Assembly: GCF_021729845.1 (NCBI RefSeq)
Contig: NZ_CP063397.1
Span: 1,626,001 to 1,690,000, forward strand
DNA: 64,000 nt
Source of the DNA: Rhizobium sp. SL42
Lineage (GTDB): Bacteria; Pseudomonadota; Alphaproteobacteria; Rhizobiales; Rhizobiaceae
Reading direction: 5' to 3'
Of the stretch, positions 1 to 9,159 are shown piece by piece. How positions within the stretch are numbered: position 1 is the stretch's first letter; each line of letters starts with the position of its first letter. Position numbers and translations under genes: made by a program. Under the pieces are notes generated by a model. That model was given only the letters and a program-made list of their open reading frames with translations, did no database searches and was not told where the DNA came from.

Positions 1-1509
1 GAGACCGAATTTGAGGGTCCGCATGACAGTGTCGATCAGCAGGCCATCGCGACCCTCCAGCGTCTGAACAGTCTGGAAGGTGAGCGCTTTCGCATGACCC
101 GCCCGGTCATTCTCGGGCAGGGCAGCGCGACCGATGAAAAATGTGCCTCCTGTCACACCGCCAAGATGAATATCCAGCCGGGCGAAGTGCTGGGTGTCTA
201 CAGCGCCGAGGTCGATCTCGCCCCGGAACTTGCCGCCTGGCGCACCAATGCCTGGAAGCGGCTCGGCATCGGTACGGGCGCGCTGGTGCTGATGATCTGT
301 CTCATGGTCCTGATGCTGCGCATCACGGCAATCAATCCGCTGCGCAAGCTCGCCCGGGCGACACAGGGGCTGGCCAACGGAAACCTCGAAGTCGATGTCG
401 GCAACGATGATCGGCGTGACGATCTGGGCATCATGGCCCGCGCGCTGGAGATCTTCCGGGACAACCTTCGCCGCACGCGTCAGCTCGAAACTGAAACGCA
501 GCAGGCCCGGCACGAGGCAGAGGAGCACCGTCTGGCGGTCGAACGCCGAGCGGAAGAAGAGAGTGCCGAAAAGTTGCGTTTCGCGACCGCCGGTCTGGCA
601 GGTGGTTTGCGCCGGCTTGCGACGGGCGATCTCGCCTTCCAGATAGACGTTCCCTTTGCCGAGAATTTCGAGGCACTCCGTCACGATTTCAATGCGTCCA
701 TCCGTGAACTGGCCAACACCATGTCCGCGATCCAGAATGCTGCCGGCACGATTGACCAGGGCAGCGGGAACATTGCCGACGGTGCAAGCGAACTGGCCCG
801 CCGTACGGAGAGCCAGGCAGCCTCTCTGGAACAGACCTCCGCCTCACTGAAGGAGATCAACGACACCGTCCACGCCTCGAACCAGCGGGTGACGGACGCG
901 CGCGATGTCGCCAAGAGGGCGAACCAGAGCGCGCTCACGTCGGGCAAGGTGGTGACGGAAGCCGAGCAGGCGATGCGGCGGATCGAGGAGAGCGCCCAGC
1001 AGATCTCCAACATCATCGGCGTCATCGACGAGATCGCATTCCAGACGAACCTGCTGGCGCTGAATGCCGGCGTCGAGGCGGCCCGTGCGGGAGAGGCAGG
1101 CAAGGGCTTTGCCGTGGTGGCACAGGAAGTGCGCGAACTTGCCCAGCGCTCCGCAAATGCCGCCAAGGAAATCAAGGCGCTGATCCAGAACTCCACCGCG
1201 CAGGTCGAGAACGGTGTCAAGCTGGTGCATGGCACGGGCGAGACGCTGGTCGAGATCGGTGGTCTCATCCAGACCATCAACGACCATATGGATGCCATCG
1301 CCAAGTTCTCGCACGATCAGTCGAACGGCTTGCGTGACATTGCCGGCGCGGTCGATACCCTGGATGTCGTCACGCAGAAAAATGCCAAAGTCTCTGACCA
1401 GCAGAGCCTCGAGGCGAGCCGCCTCGCGCAGGAAGCGGCCGACTTGCGGGTGATGATCGAGCGGTTCAGGCTGGTGGCGGATCACGCCGCCATACGGCGT
1501 GCCGCCTGA
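1..1509 (+). CDS. Methyl-accepting chemotaxis protein with a periplasmic heme-c type sensor (5' truncated)
   Basis: The reading frame is open from base 1, so the N-terminus lies outside the window. The visible part starts in a periplasmic domain with a CASCH (CxxCH) heme-c motif at 142-156, in the context RPV...CASCH...GEVLGVYS that resembles Tll0287-like/DUF3365 sensors. A membrane segment follows (about bases 265-330), then a HAMP domain, a second HAMP-like helix pair and the signalling hairpin containing [20 protein letters not shown]. No C-terminal NWETF-like receptor pentapeptide is seen. Expected role: a membrane chemoreceptor sensing redox, oxygen or another heme ligand and signalling through CheW/CheA. 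The family call is strong; the heme ligand is inferred from the motif. A hairpin terminator follows the stop codon. Confidence 0.9.
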   Translation, partial: ETEFEGPHDSVDQQAIATLQRLNSLEGERFRMTRPVILGQGSATDEKCASCHTAKMNIQPGEVLGVYSAEVDLAPELAAWRTNAWKRLGIGTGALVLMICLMVLMLRITAINPLRKLARATQGLANGNLEVDVGNDDRRDDLGIMARALEIFRDNLRRTRQLETETQQARHEAEEHRLAVERRAEEESAEKLRFATAGLAGGLRRLATGDLAFQIDVPFAENFEALRHDFNASIRELANTMSAIQNAAGTIDQGSGNIADGASELARRTESQAASLEQTSASLKEINDTVHASNQRVTDARDVAKRANQSALTSGKVVTEAEQAMRRIEESAQQISNIIGVIDEIAFQTNLLALNAGVEAARAGEAGKGFAVVAQEVRELAQRSANAAKEIKALIQNSTAQVENGVKLVHGTGETLVEIGGLIQTINDHMDAIAKFSHDQSNGLRDIAGAVDTLDVVTQKNAKVSDQQSLEASRLAQEAADLRVMIERFRLVADHAAIRRAA

Positions 1510-1539
1510 CCGCAGGCGATAGACAACCCGAGAAACGAA

Positions 1540-1574
1540 GAAAGCCCGTGGCGTGCCACGGGCTTTCTCATTTT
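1540..1574 (+). terminator. Rho-independent terminator after the chemoreceptor gene
   Basis: A perfect 13-bp inverted repeat (GAAAGCCCGTGGC and its complement, 1540-1552 and 1555-1567) is followed by TCATTTT. It sits between the chemoreceptor stop and the end of a convergent gene, so it may serve both directions. Confidence 0.8.
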
Positions 1575-1594
1575 AGCCTGTCAGGCGGGCCTTC

Positions 1595-1852
1595 TTATCG
1601 CACTTCGCCAACATCGTCCACGACCGTGGTCTCCGGACGGTCAGCACCGTCGGCATGTTCGTGATGCCAGTTGCCTGCCTCGTCCTGCCAGCTGATCTCG
1701 GCATCGCCATCGGCAAGCTGCTGCGCGCCGGCTGCATGCCGCGCGGCACGAACAGCATCGGCATGCGTGGCGAAGGCCTCCGAATAGACCGCGCCGAGCC
1801 GATAGGCAAAGCCGTCATCATGTGCAACGACGTGATAGGTGACTTTGGCCAT
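1595..1852 (-). CDS. DUF2188-like small soluble protein
   Basis: This 85-residue protein begins MAKVTYHVVAHDDGFAYR and contains the pattern (Y-H-V-V-x-H-x-x-G-(W/F)-A-(Y/V), an AFxTHADAV(R/A)AAR helix, then a charged W-rich stretch) of DUF2188 proteins. The start is supported by AAGGA about 6 bases upstream of the ATG. It lies 11 bases downstream of the DUF883-like gene on the same strand, so the two are probably co-transcribed. DUF2188 proteins are of unknown function and often sit with stress or envelope genes; I assign no biochemical role. Confidence 0.75.
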   Translation of the reverse strand: MAKVTYHVVAHDDGFAYRLGAVYSEAFATHADAVRAARHAAGAQQLADGDAEISWQDEAGNWHHEHADGADRPETTVVDDVGEVR

Positions 1853-1863
1853 CGCGGTATTCC

Positions 1864-2205
1864 TTAGTGCCAGGACCAGCGGCTGTCGCGCGGGGCAGGC
1901 GTCGATGTTGCCATCAGGTAGCCGATCAGGCCACCGAGGACGCCGATGGTGAGCAATGCAGTCGAGGTCGCGGTCGGATGGCGACGCACCACCCCGGCAA
2001 CGCTGTCGGCACCTTCGCGCGCATAATCGGCAACCACACTGGCGGTACGGCTCGCGCTCTGCGCAGCACCCTGGACGACGTCATTCGCCTTGTGGCGCAG
2101 GTCGATGCTTTTCCGGCTGGCCTGCTGTGCAATGATATCCTGCAGTTCGCTCATCTGCTCGCGCAATTCGCGCAGTTCTGCCTGAAGGGCTGAATTCGTG
2201 GCCAC
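1864..2205 (-). CDS. DUF883 (ElaB/YqjD-like) membrane-anchored protein
   Basis: 113 residues from a GTG start preceded by AAAGGA at good spacing; the frame extends further upstream but that part lacks a ribosome-binding site and does not look conserved. The N-terminal half is an amphipathic, coiled-coil-prone helix (LQAELRELREQMSELQDII). It is followed by an alanine-rich helix, the motif VVRRHPTATS typical of this family, and one C-terminal membrane helix (LLTIGVLGGLIGYLMA). E. coli relatives ElaB and YqjD are stationary-phase tail-anchored membrane proteins, YqjD associating with ribosomes; function here is only inferred. First gene of a two-gene unit with the DUF2188 gene. Confidence 0.8.
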   Translation of the reverse strand: MATNSALQAELRELREQMSELQDIIAQQASRKSIDLRHKANDVVQGAAQSASRTASVVADYAREGADSVAGVVRRHPTATSTALLTIGVLGGLIGYLMATSTPAPRDSRWSWH

Positions 2206-2358
2206 GGTAGATCCTTTCACGGTTGTTTCGGATTTCGAAGAGCAAACGTCGGAGGCGTTCAATTGTTCCATCGACCACCGTCTTGCATCGGTGCCGGATG
2301 TGCAAAAGCCCGACACGTTTCCGTGCCGGGCTCATCTGCATGACGAATGTCTGCCGAA

Positions 2359-2961
2359 TTACTTCGAGGCAGATTCGTACATTTCCAGGACGTAGTCCCA
2401 GTTGATCAGGCTGTCGACGAAGGCTTCGAGATACTTCGGACGGGCGTTGCGGTAGTCGATGTAGTAGGAGTGTTCCCAGACGTCGACACCGAGGATCGGC
2501 GAAGCACCGTGAACCAGCGGGTTTTCGCCGTTCGGGGTCTTGGAGATTTCGAGCTTGCCGTCCTTGACGGAGAGCCAGGCCCAGCCGGAGCCGAACTGGG
2601 TCGTGCCGGCTGCGACGAAATCGGCCTTGAACTTGTCATAGCCGCCAAGGTCGCTGTCGATCGCGGCCTGCAGCTTGCCCGGCAGCTTCTTGCCGCCGCC
2701 GTCCTTCTTCATCCAGTTCCAGAAGTGGATGTGGTTGTAGTGCTGGCCGGCATTGTTGAACAGGCCGGCATTCTTGCCATAGGACTGCTTGACGACTTCT
2801 TCCAGCGACAGGCCTTCCAGGCCCGAATCCTTCAGCAGGTTGTTGCCGTTGGTGACATAGGCCATGTGGTGCTTGTCGTGGTGAAACTCCAGGGTTTCAG
2901 CCGACATGAACGGGCCGAGCGAGTCGTAGGCATAGGGAAGGGCGGGCAATTCGAAGGCCAT
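2359..2961 (-). CDS. sodB: Superoxide dismutase, Fe/Mn family
   Basis: 200 residues beginning MAFELPALPYAYDSL, with AGAGGAG just upstream. The enzyme dismutates superoxide to oxygen and hydrogen peroxide in the cytoplasm. Metal-ligand regions are present: the N-terminal LEFHHDKHH helix, NNAGQHYNHIHFW, and the C-terminal signature DVWEHSYYIDYRN. A glutamine in NNAGQ at the second-sphere position is the arrangement usual in iron-type enzymes, so I favour iron or cambialistic over strict manganese use. It appears to be a single-gene unit. Family assignment is very secure; metal preference is inference. Confidence 0.95.
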   Translation of the reverse strand: MAFELPALPYAYDSLGPFMSAETLEFHHDKHHMAYVTNGNNLLKDSGLEGLSLEEVVKQSYGKNAGLFNNAGQHYNHIHFWNWMKKDGGGKKLPGKLQAAIDSDLGGYDKFKADFVAAGTTQFGSGWAWLSVKDGKLEISKTPNGENPLVHGASPILGVDVWEHSYYIDYRNARPKYLEAFVDSLINWDYVLEMYESASK

Positions 2962-3155
2962 GGTGGTATCTCCTCTTGGCAAAAGATTGCGTTTTGGCAG
3001 GTGACGGGAACATAGGTGCGGAACAGGGGTGAGGCAACCGCAGATCCGCTAAAATCAGTACGCGAAAGGAAAGATTTGTCTCTTCGCCGCCATCTTTTGC
3101 AGCAATGGTTTAGCCGGAATCACAAGGCTCGAATATTCATTCAGAGGGATATGGC

Positions 3156-3473
3156 ATGTCACGCTTCACGCTTGCTTTCGCAATGGCTTTGGCGACGTCC
3201 ACTTCGGCTTTTGCGTCGTCGGATACTGCCTGGGCGGACTTTGCCAAAGATGTTTCCGCCAAGTGCCTGAAGGCGGTTGAAGGCCGCCTCGAAAAGCCGT
3301 CGATTGTTGTCGATCCGTTCGGCACGGAAAGCCACGGTGTCGCGCTCCTGAACGGCAAGGCCGCCGGTGCCGACGCCACGGTCAGCTATTTTTGCGTCTA
3401 TGACAAGCAGGACAAGACAGTCCAGATCGGCAGCGAATTGCCGGCCGACACACTCGGGGTCACAATCCCCTGA
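3156..3473 (+). CDS. Hypothetical secreted protein
   Basis: 105 residues with a cleavable signal peptide (MSRFTLAFAMALATSTSAFA, cleavage probably after AFA). The mature part is small and contains two cysteines (near residues 37 and 80) that could form a disulfide. Sequence such as KPSIVVDPFGTESHGVALLNGKAAG does not match a family I recognise. AGAGGG lies upstream of the ATG. It converges on the YkgJ-type gene with only six bases between them. Periplasmic location is the only supported inference. Confidence 0.65.
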   Translation: MSRFTLAFAMALATSTSAFASSDTAWADFAKDVSAKCLKAVEGRLEKPSIVVDPFGTESHGVALLNGKAAGADATVSYFCVYDKQDKTVQIGSELPADTLGVTIP

Positions 3474-3479
3474 TCCAGC

Positions 3480-3821
3480 CTACTCGAAATAGACGTCGGG
3501 TTCCGGAAGCCCGTTCAGGCTGAAGCCGAATTCGGCCCGGGCGATCTTGCATTCCTCGTCACCCGGCATGCAGGTGCGACAGACATGCGGACGCACCGCA
3601 TAGACCGCGCAGCCGACATGTTTGCCGACCTCGCCGGTCAGCGCCGCGCAGCGGCCGTTCTCGAATTTCATCCCGCTTTCGCCCTTGGCGATCATCGCCT
3701 CGGGAATGGCGGCAAGCTCTTCATCGCTCTCCAGCGAAAAGCGCGGCCAGTCCGCCGAATAGGCGCAGCAGGCGCCGCAGCTTTGACAGTCGAAGATTTC
3801 CGGGGGCGAGGTTTCAAGCAT
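3480..3821 (-). CDS. YkgJ-family cysteine-cluster protein
   Basis: 113 residues from the ATG at 3821, preceded by GGCGGAG and located 10 bases after the MFS gene, so probably translated from the same mRNA. The protein carries the CxxCGxCC motif (FDCQSCGACC) near the N-terminus and later GCAVYAVRPHVCRTC, the eight-cysteine arrangement of the YkgJ/UPF0153 family thought to bind zinc or an iron-sulfur cluster. No reaction is established for the family. A longer N-terminal extension is possible in the frame but would overlap the preceding gene. Confidence 0.85.
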   Translation of the reverse strand: MLETSPPEIFDCQSCGACCAYSADWPRFSLESDEELAAIPEAMIAKGESGMKFENGRCAALTGEVGKHVGCAVYAVRPHVCRTCMPGDEECKIARAEFGFSLNGLPEPDVYFE

Positions 3822-3831
3822 CGGCTCCGCC

Positions 3832-5004
3832 TCAGATCCGCTGCCGGATGCGCAGCAGGTTGACCGCAAAGACGAAGGTGAAGACCAGCATCAACAGGCC
3901 GGTAAAGATCGGTCCCGCATCAAGCGAGACAAGATCCATGGTGGCACCCGTCGCGCCAGAGCCGAAGGCGCTGCCGATCGCATAGGACAGGGCAAAGACG
4001 GCGCTGCCCGACACCAGCAGCCCGCCACGGAAGCGTTCGCCCAACAGGGTGAGGCTGGCCGTATAGAGCGAAAAGCTGGCCGCGCCGAGAATGGAGACTG
4101 CGACCAGCAAGCCGGTTTGCGACGTCATCAGCGGCAGGGCGAGAAAAGCGAGCGCGGCAATCAGCGAACCGGAAACCGCAACGACCGGTCGCGATACCCG
4201 ATCGAGCAGCCAACCGACGAAGGGCTGCGCGAGTGCCGTCGGCAGGGCGACCATGGTAACCACGAAGGCGGCGAAATTGGTCGAATAACCGCGCTCGACG
4301 AAATAGAGCGGGATCATCGAGATCGCGGCGATGTCGGAGAAGCCGAACGCGAGCACCATCAGGGTCAGGATCGGTGCAAGCTTGACGAAGGTCACCAGCC
4401 CGCCGGCTTGCGATGCCTCCGGCTTGGTCTTGGCGAAACGTCCGAGCATCACCGAGGCAAAGGCCACGAAGGCGACATAGATTGCCGTCAGAGCAAAGGC
4501 GAAGCCGTCCTCGGTGCCGATCAGCGGTATCGCCAGCGGCCCGGCGGCAAATCCCGCGCACATTCCGGCGCTGTAGGCGCCCGATACCCGCCCGCGCAGG
4601 CGGTCGGGACAAGCCGTGTTCAGCCAGGCTTCGCTGACGGTGTAGATGATGCTGGTGCAGAAGCCGAGCACGAAGCGCGCGGCAAACCACACCCACAATT
4701 GATCGAAGACGGAAAAGGTCGCAAGTGCAACCGACACCCCGCAGAGCGAGGCGATGATCAGCCGGTCGCCGCGCATGCGGCGCGTCAGCGTGCCGATCAT
4801 CAATGTCGAGGATGCAAGTCCGAACGCAAACACCGATGCATTCAGCCCGGACATCGTCGAGGAGACACCGCGGCTTTCCAGGATCAGCGCAATCAACGGA
4901 TAGGTCAGGCCCTGGCCGACGGCAAAAGCCGTAACGCCGAGGATGACGACGCCGATCGCCGCCCAGTCGGGCGCGAAGTCCTCCGCTGTCGTCAGTGTGT
5001 GCAT
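3832..5004 (-). CDS. Major facilitator superfamily transporter
   Basis: 390 residues with about twelve hydrophobic segments, beginning MHTLTTAEDFAPDWAAIGVVILGVTAFAVGQG. The loop after helix 2 carries GTLTRRMRGDRL, the MFS motif-A position, and a second copy (GWLLDRVSRP) follows in the C-terminal half. The start has a strong GGAGGT 5 bases upstream. It most resembles YfkF/YcaD-type drug or metabolite exporters of the inner membrane, but substrate cannot be read from sequence. Followed by the YkgJ-type gene in what looks like a two-gene unit. Confidence 0.85.
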   Translation of the reverse strand: MHTLTTAEDFAPDWAAIGVVILGVTAFAVGQGLTYPLIALILESRGVSSTMSGLNASVFAFGLASSTLMIGTLTRRMRGDRLIIASLCGVSVALATFSVFDQLWVWFAARFVLGFCTSIIYTVSEAWLNTACPDRLRGRVSGAYSAGMCAGFAAGPLAIPLIGTEDGFAFALTAIYVAFVAFASVMLGRFAKTKPEASQAGGLVTFVKLAPILTLMVLAFGFSDIAAISMIPLYFVERGYSTNFAAFVVTMVALPTALAQPFVGWLLDRVSRPVVAVSGSLIAALAFLALPLMTSQTGLLVAVSILGAASFSLYTASLTLLGERFRGGLLVSGSAVFALSYAIGSAFGSGATGATMDLVSLDAGPIFTGLLMLVFTFVFAVNLLRIRQRI

Positions 5005-5115
5005 GGTGACCTCCGGGGCGCCCAGGAGCGCCGGCTCATCCTCGCCTCAATATCCGGGCGGGGAAGGGAAGTCCAGCAGGAGAGAATTACTGGTCACGTT
5101 CACTAAAGGGAGTAG

Positions 5116-7035
5116 TCACCCCGCCGCGTTCACCCCGGCTCGGGTTTCGCCGAGCGCTGCAAATACGGTCTTGAGAATGCCGGCGGCATCGAGGCCGGCC
5201 TTGGCATACATCACTTCCGGCTTGGCCTGATCCATCCAATAGTCCGGCAGGACCAGCGAACGCATCTTGAGACCACCGTCGAGCAGGCCTTCATTGACCA
5301 GAAGATGCACGACCTGGCTGCCGAAACCGCCGACGGCGCCTTCCTCCACGGTGACCAGCACCGCATGTTCGCGCGCCAGGCGCCGGATCATGTCGACGTC
5401 GAGCGGCTTGGCGAAACGGGCATCCGCCACGGTCGTCGAAAGACCGGCCGCGTCAAGATCTTCGGCGGCCAGCAAACAGTCGGCAAGCCGCGTGCCGAAG
5501 GAGAGCAGCGCCACCTTGGTGCCTTCCTTGACGATCCGGCCCTTGCCGATTTCGAGGATCTCGCCGCGCTCGGGCAGCGCCACGCCGACGCCTTCGCCGC
5601 GCGGATAACGGAACGAGATCGGGCCGTCGTCATACGCTGCGGCGGTGCGCACCATGTGTTTCAACTCCGCCTCGTCGGCCGCCGCCATAACCACGAAGCC
5701 AGGAAGCGATGCGAGGAAACCGGTGTCGAAGGAACCGGCATGGGTCGGACCATCGGCGCCGACGAAACCGGCGCGATCGATCGGGAAACGCACCGGAAGC
5801 CCCTGGATTGCCACGTCATGCACGACCTGGTCATAGCCGCGCTGCAGGAAGGTCGAATAGAGCGCGCAGAACGGCTTGAAACCCTCGGACGCAAGGCCAG
5901 CGGCAAAGGTGACCGCATGCTGCTCGGCAATGCCGACATCGAAGGTGCGTTTGGGAAAGAGTTCCTGCAGCTTGTCGAGCCCGGTGCCGGACGGCATGGC
6001 GGCGGTGATGCCGACGATCTTCTCGTCAAGCGTTGCTTCCTGCACCAGCGCATCGCCGAAGACGGCGGTATAGCTCGGCGCATTCGGCTTGGCCTTCGCC
6101 TGCGTGCCGGTGATCACGTCGAACTTGTTGACGCCATGATATTTGTCGGCCGCTGCTTCGGCAGGGGGATAACCCTTGCCCTTCTGCGTCACGACATGGA
6201 TCAGGACGGGACCTTGCTGGTGGTCGCGCACATTGCGCAGGACCGGAAGCAGGTGCTCGAAGGAATGTCCGTCGATCGGCCCGATATGGTAGAAACCCAT
6301 TTCCTCGAACATCGTGCCGCCCGTGACATAGCCACGGGCATGTTCCACTGCGCGGGTGATGGCCCTGTCGATATTCTTGCCGAGATAGGCGGTCAGCTTC
6401 TTGCCGAAGTCGCGGAAGCCCATATAGGTGCGGCCGGAGGCAAGGCGCGCAAGATAGGCGCTCATCGCACCGGTCGGCGGGGCGATCGACATGTCGTTGT
6501 CGTTGAGAATGACGATCAGCCGCGCATCGAGCGCGCCGGCATTGTTCAGCGCCTCATAGGCCATGCCGGCAGACATCGCGCCATCGCCGATCACGGCGAT
6601 CACCTTGCGGTCTGACTTCGACAGGTCGGCCGCCACCGCCATGCCGAGGCCGGCGGAAATCGAGGTCGAGGAATGGGCCGCGCCAAAGGGGTCGTATTCG
6701 CTCTCGGCGCGCTTGGTAAAGCCGGAAAGGCCGTCCTCCTGGCGCAGCGTACGGATCCGCTCGCGCCGCCCGGTCAGGATCTTGTGCGGATAGCACTGGT
6801 GGCCGACATCGAAGATCAGCCGGTCGTCCGGCGTGTTGAACACCTTGTGGATGGCGATCGTCAGTTCCACCACGCCAAGGCCTGCACCCAGGTGACCACC
6901 GGTCTTCGACACGGCGTCGATCATCTCGTCGCGCAGTTCGCGGGCGAGTTGCGGCAGGTCGCGGTCTTCGATGCTCCGCAGGTCGGCAGGCAGATTGACC
7001 TTGTCGAGAAGCGGGGTGTCGGGCAGGGATGTCAC
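5116..7035 (-). CDS. dxs: 1-deoxy-D-xylulose-5-phosphate synthase
   Basis: 639 residues. Condenses pyruvate and glyceraldehyde-3-phosphate to DXP, the first step of the MEP isoprenoid pathway (and precursor supply for thiamine and pyridoxal phosphate). The thiamine-diphosphate domain shows [18 protein letters not shown], with [12 protein letters not shown] upstream; the pyrimidine-binding domain contains [16 protein letters not shown]; a C-terminal transketolase domain follows. I chose the GTG at 7035, preceded by GAAGAGG, giving the usual family length; the frame extends 44 codons upstream but those are not family-like. ispH, the last MEP enzyme, lies elsewhere in this window (40957-41961). 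Confidence 0.97.
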   Translation of the reverse strand: MTSLPDTPLLDKVNLPADLRSIEDRDLPQLARELRDEMIDAVSKTGGHLGAGLGVVELTIAIHKVFNTPDDRLIFDVGHQCYPHKILTGRRERIRTLRQEDGLSGFTKRAESEYDPFGAAHSSTSISAGLGMAVAADLSKSDRKVIAVIGDGAMSAGMAYEALNNAGALDARLIVILNDNDMSIAPPTGAMSAYLARLASGRTYMGFRDFGKKLTAYLGKNIDRAITRAVEHARGYVTGGTMFEEMGFYHIGPIDGHSFEHLLPVLRNVRDHQQGPVLIHVVTQKGKGYPPAEAAADKYHGVNKFDVITGTQAKAKPNAPSYTAVFGDALVQEATLDEKIVGITAAMPSGTGLDKLQELFPKRTFDVGIAEQHAVTFAAGLASEGFKPFCALYSTFLQRGYDQVVHDVAIQGLPVRFPIDRAGFVGADGPTHAGSFDTGFLASLPGFVVMAAADEAELKHMVRTAAAYDDGPISFRYPRGEGVGVALPERGEILEIGKGRIVKEGTKVALLSFGTRLADCLLAAEDLDAAGLSTTVADARFAKPLDVDMIRRLAREHAVLVTVEEGAVGGFGSQVVHLLVNEGLLDGGLKMRSLVLPDYWMDQAKPEVMYAKAGLDAAGILKTVFAALGETRAGVNAAG

Positions 7036-7126
7036 GGGCTCATGCCTCTTCGAGTCGTCGTTGGGTGCGCGATACCATCCCCGGACGATCAGGGCAAATC
7101 TGCGGCACCAGTCACTTATATAGACA

Positions 7127-8053
7127 TCAACGACCTTCCGGCAAAGGCACAAACTCTTCCTCATCACCGGGAACGATGTCGAAGCGCCCGGTTCTCCACT
7201 CTTCCTTGGCCTGTTCTATGCGTTCTTTCGAGGAGGAAACGAAGTTCCACCAGATGAATTTCTGCGAATCCATCGCCGCACCGCCGAACAGCATGACATG
7301 ACAGCCCCGAGCGCCGCCGGTGAGTGTGATCTCGTCGCCGGCCCGGAACACCAGCAACTGGTCGGCAGCAAACCGGTCACCGGCGATCTCGATCTCGCCG
7401 GACAGGATGTAAAGCGCCCGTTCCTCCTGGCTTGCATCGAAGGGAAAGCGGGCTTGGGGCTGCAAGGTCAGGTCGACATAGAGCGTCTCTGAAAACGATG
7501 TGACCGGCGACGTTACGCCGCCCATCGATCCGATCACCACGCGCCCGGACGCGCCGCCGGCGTCAAACAGCGGCAGTGCGGTCTTCGCCGTATGGGCAAA
7601 CGCCGGATCGATCTCTTCCATCTGCGCGGGCAGGGCAAGCCAGGTCTGCAGGCCTGAGATCGACAGCGGATGACCGCGCAGGTTCTCCGGCGTGCGCTCC
7701 GAATGCACGATGCCGCGGCCGGCCGTCATCAGGTTGATGTCGCCCGGCGTGATGACCAGTTCCGTGCCGAGGCTGTCGCGATGCTTGATCTCGCCGTCGA
7801 ATAGATAGGTAACGGTCGAAAGCCCGATATGCGGATGCGGCCTGACATCCATGGCATCGCCTGCCTTCAGCACGGCCGGCCCCATGCGGTCGAAGAAGAT
7901 GAACGGCCCGACCAGCCGTCGCCTCGCCGAAGGCAGCGCCCGGCGCACGGAAAAATTGCCGATGTCGCTGGATCGCGGAATGATCAGATGCTCGATGGCA
8001 TCGCAGGCAAAGGCGTCGCCGGGGACGGGGTCGTTGCCGGGAAAGAAGGACAT
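7127..8053 (-). CDS. Pirin family protein
   Basis: 308 residues from the ATG at 8053 (CGGAG upstream). A bicupin: the N-terminal domain has the metal-binding motif [26 protein letters not shown] and a later IVHSERTPE, supplying the His/His/His/Glu set of pirins; the C-terminal domain contains [13 protein letters not shown]. Bacterial pirins have been linked to quercetin dioxygenase activity or to control of pyruvate dehydrogenase. Which applies here is unknown. Located 91 bases upstream of dxs on the same strand, possibly co-transcribed. Confidence 0.9.
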   Translation of the reverse strand: MSFFPGNDPVPGDAFACDAIEHLIIPRSSDIGNFSVRRALPSARRRLVGPFIFFDRMGPAVLKAGDAMDVRPHPHIGLSTVTYLFDGEIKHRDSLGTELVITPGDINLMTAGRGIVHSERTPENLRGHPLSISGLQTWLALPAQMEEIDPAFAHTAKTALPLFDAGGASGRVVIGSMGGVTSPVTSFSETLYVDLTLQPQARFPFDASQEERALYILSGEIEIAGDRFAADQLLVFRAGDEITLTGGARGCHVMLFGGAAMDSQKFIWWNFVSSSKERIEQAKEEWRTGRFDIVPGDEEEFVPLPEGR

Positions 8054-8161
8054 GGGTGCAGTCTCCGGTTTGTCGTTATCGGCACTGTAATCCGGGATTG
8101 TCGCCGCGCACAGTATCAATGGGCCCTCTGTGACGTCACGCAGCGTTCGATATTCGGGAGC

Positions 8162-8539
8162 TTAAACGTTAAGGCGCGAAAGCGTTTCCTGTTCTTCGGG
8201 ATACATCGCCAGAAAGCCCTCGAGGTCTTGCAGCAGAGGCGGAAGGCGCAGAATAAGCGTCGCCCAGATGACCGAATCCAGAACGCCGTGATAATCATGC
8301 CTGAGCACATCACCGAGGTTTCGGATGGCAAGCCAATCATGAGCCGGGAACAACTATTCGGCTAGGCTGGCGAGCTTCACTGCCGCTTCCGAAATGCGGG
8401 AGAAACATCGTTCAGTGGCGTCGCGAGCCAAGCGGTTCTTCCTGTACGCATCGAAATCGATATTCGTCGTGCATTCCACGATCGCTCGGCTGTTTTCGAC
8501 GATATCGCGCATACGGGTCAATGGGCGCTTAGTAGGCAA
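8162..8539 (-). pseudogene. HepT-like HEPN (DUF86) toxin gene interrupted by an in-frame TAG
   Basis: Read from the TTG at 8539, 61 codons encode PTKRPLTRMRDIVENSR... ending ISEAAVKLASLAE, then a TAG at 8354-8356, and the same frame continues for 63 codons with LAIRNLGDVLRHDYHGV and a DLPPLL-like end. Together the halves match a full-length DUF86 HEPN toxin of about 125 residues; the catalytic R...RHDY segment lies after the stop. The start overlaps the end of the MntA-like gene by 11 bases, the usual coupling in type VII MntA/HepT loci. The toxin is therefore probably inactive unless the stop is read through. An ATG at 8512 is an alternative start. Confidence 0.8.
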
Positions 8540-8840
8540 TGGCGCGATCCCGTTCCATGGAACGCCGTACATTGTCCTTTTCGATCGATTCGGCGATCAC
8601 ATCGACATTTTGAAAACCCGTGATGGCAGTGATCTTTTGCTGAAGGACCGCCAGCGCGCTGAAGTATCCGAGACCGGACTCGGTCGCTGGTCGAGAAAGC
8701 TTGACCAGAATGTCGAGATCCGATTCTTCTGTTGCTTCGCCGCGCGCAACGGAACCGAAAACGGACACATGCTCAGCGCCCATCGCCGACAACTCGTCGC
8801 GATGCTCCCTCAGCTTGGCAATCACAAGGTCCTTGTCCAT
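8529..8840 (-). CDS. MntA-like minimal nucleotidyltransferase antitoxin
   Basis: 103 residues with the nucleotidyltransferase motif GSVARGEATEESDLDILV, an exact GS-x10-DxD pattern as in MntA antitoxins. In type VII systems this enzyme adds AMP groups to a tyrosine in the HEPN toxin HepT, neutralising its RNase activity. The downstream overlapping gene is a HepT relative broken by a stop codon, so this antitoxin may lack a partner. No strong ribosome-binding site precedes the ATG. Its own frame is intact. Confidence 0.9.
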   Translation of the reverse strand: MDKDLVIAKLREHRDELSAMGAEHVSVFGSVARGEATEESDLDILVKLSRPATESGLGYFSALAVLQQKITAITGFQNVDVIAESIEKDNVRRSMERDRAIAY

Positions 8841-8902
8841 TGGGGCAATATACGGGAATTTCCCGTTCCGGTCGAGGTCCGGGCTGAGCGACTACCGTAA
8901 AC

Positions 8903-9157
8903 TCACTGCCCGTCGAGCGGCTCCACTCCGGCCGGCTTACCGGCGCGATCGAGGCGGATCTTCTCTATGCGGTTTTCGGCGGCCGACAGCAGCGTCTCGC
9001 AATGCTTCTTCAACAGTTCGCCGCGCTCGTAGATGGCGATGGATTCGTCCAGCGCCACGTCGCCGCGTTCGAGCCGCGCCACGATACTTTCGAGTTCGGC
9101 AACTGCCTTTTCGAAGGAATAGCCGGTCAGGTCGGCAGGGGCAGCGGTGTCGGACAT
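8903..9157 (-). CDS. xseB: Exodeoxyribonuclease VII small subunit
   Basis: 84 residues with the XseB signature [33 protein letters not shown]. XseB binds as multiple copies to XseA to form exonuclease VII, which degrades single-stranded DNA. The ATG at 9157 has AAGGGTTGAG upstream and lies 2 bases after the deacetylase stop, so the two are translationally coupled. xseA is not in the window. Confidence 0.95.
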   Translation of the reverse strand: MSDTAAPADLTGYSFEKAVAELESIVARLERGDVALDESIAIYERGELLKKHCETLLSAAENRIEKIRLDRAGKPAGVEPLDGQ

Positions 9158-9159
9158 AC

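Noticed and set aside
5116..7167. dxs start at 7167 giving an N-terminal extension
   Set aside because: The extra 44 residues (cysteine-rich, unlike Dxs) lack conservation and a ribosome-binding site; the GTG at 7035 has one.
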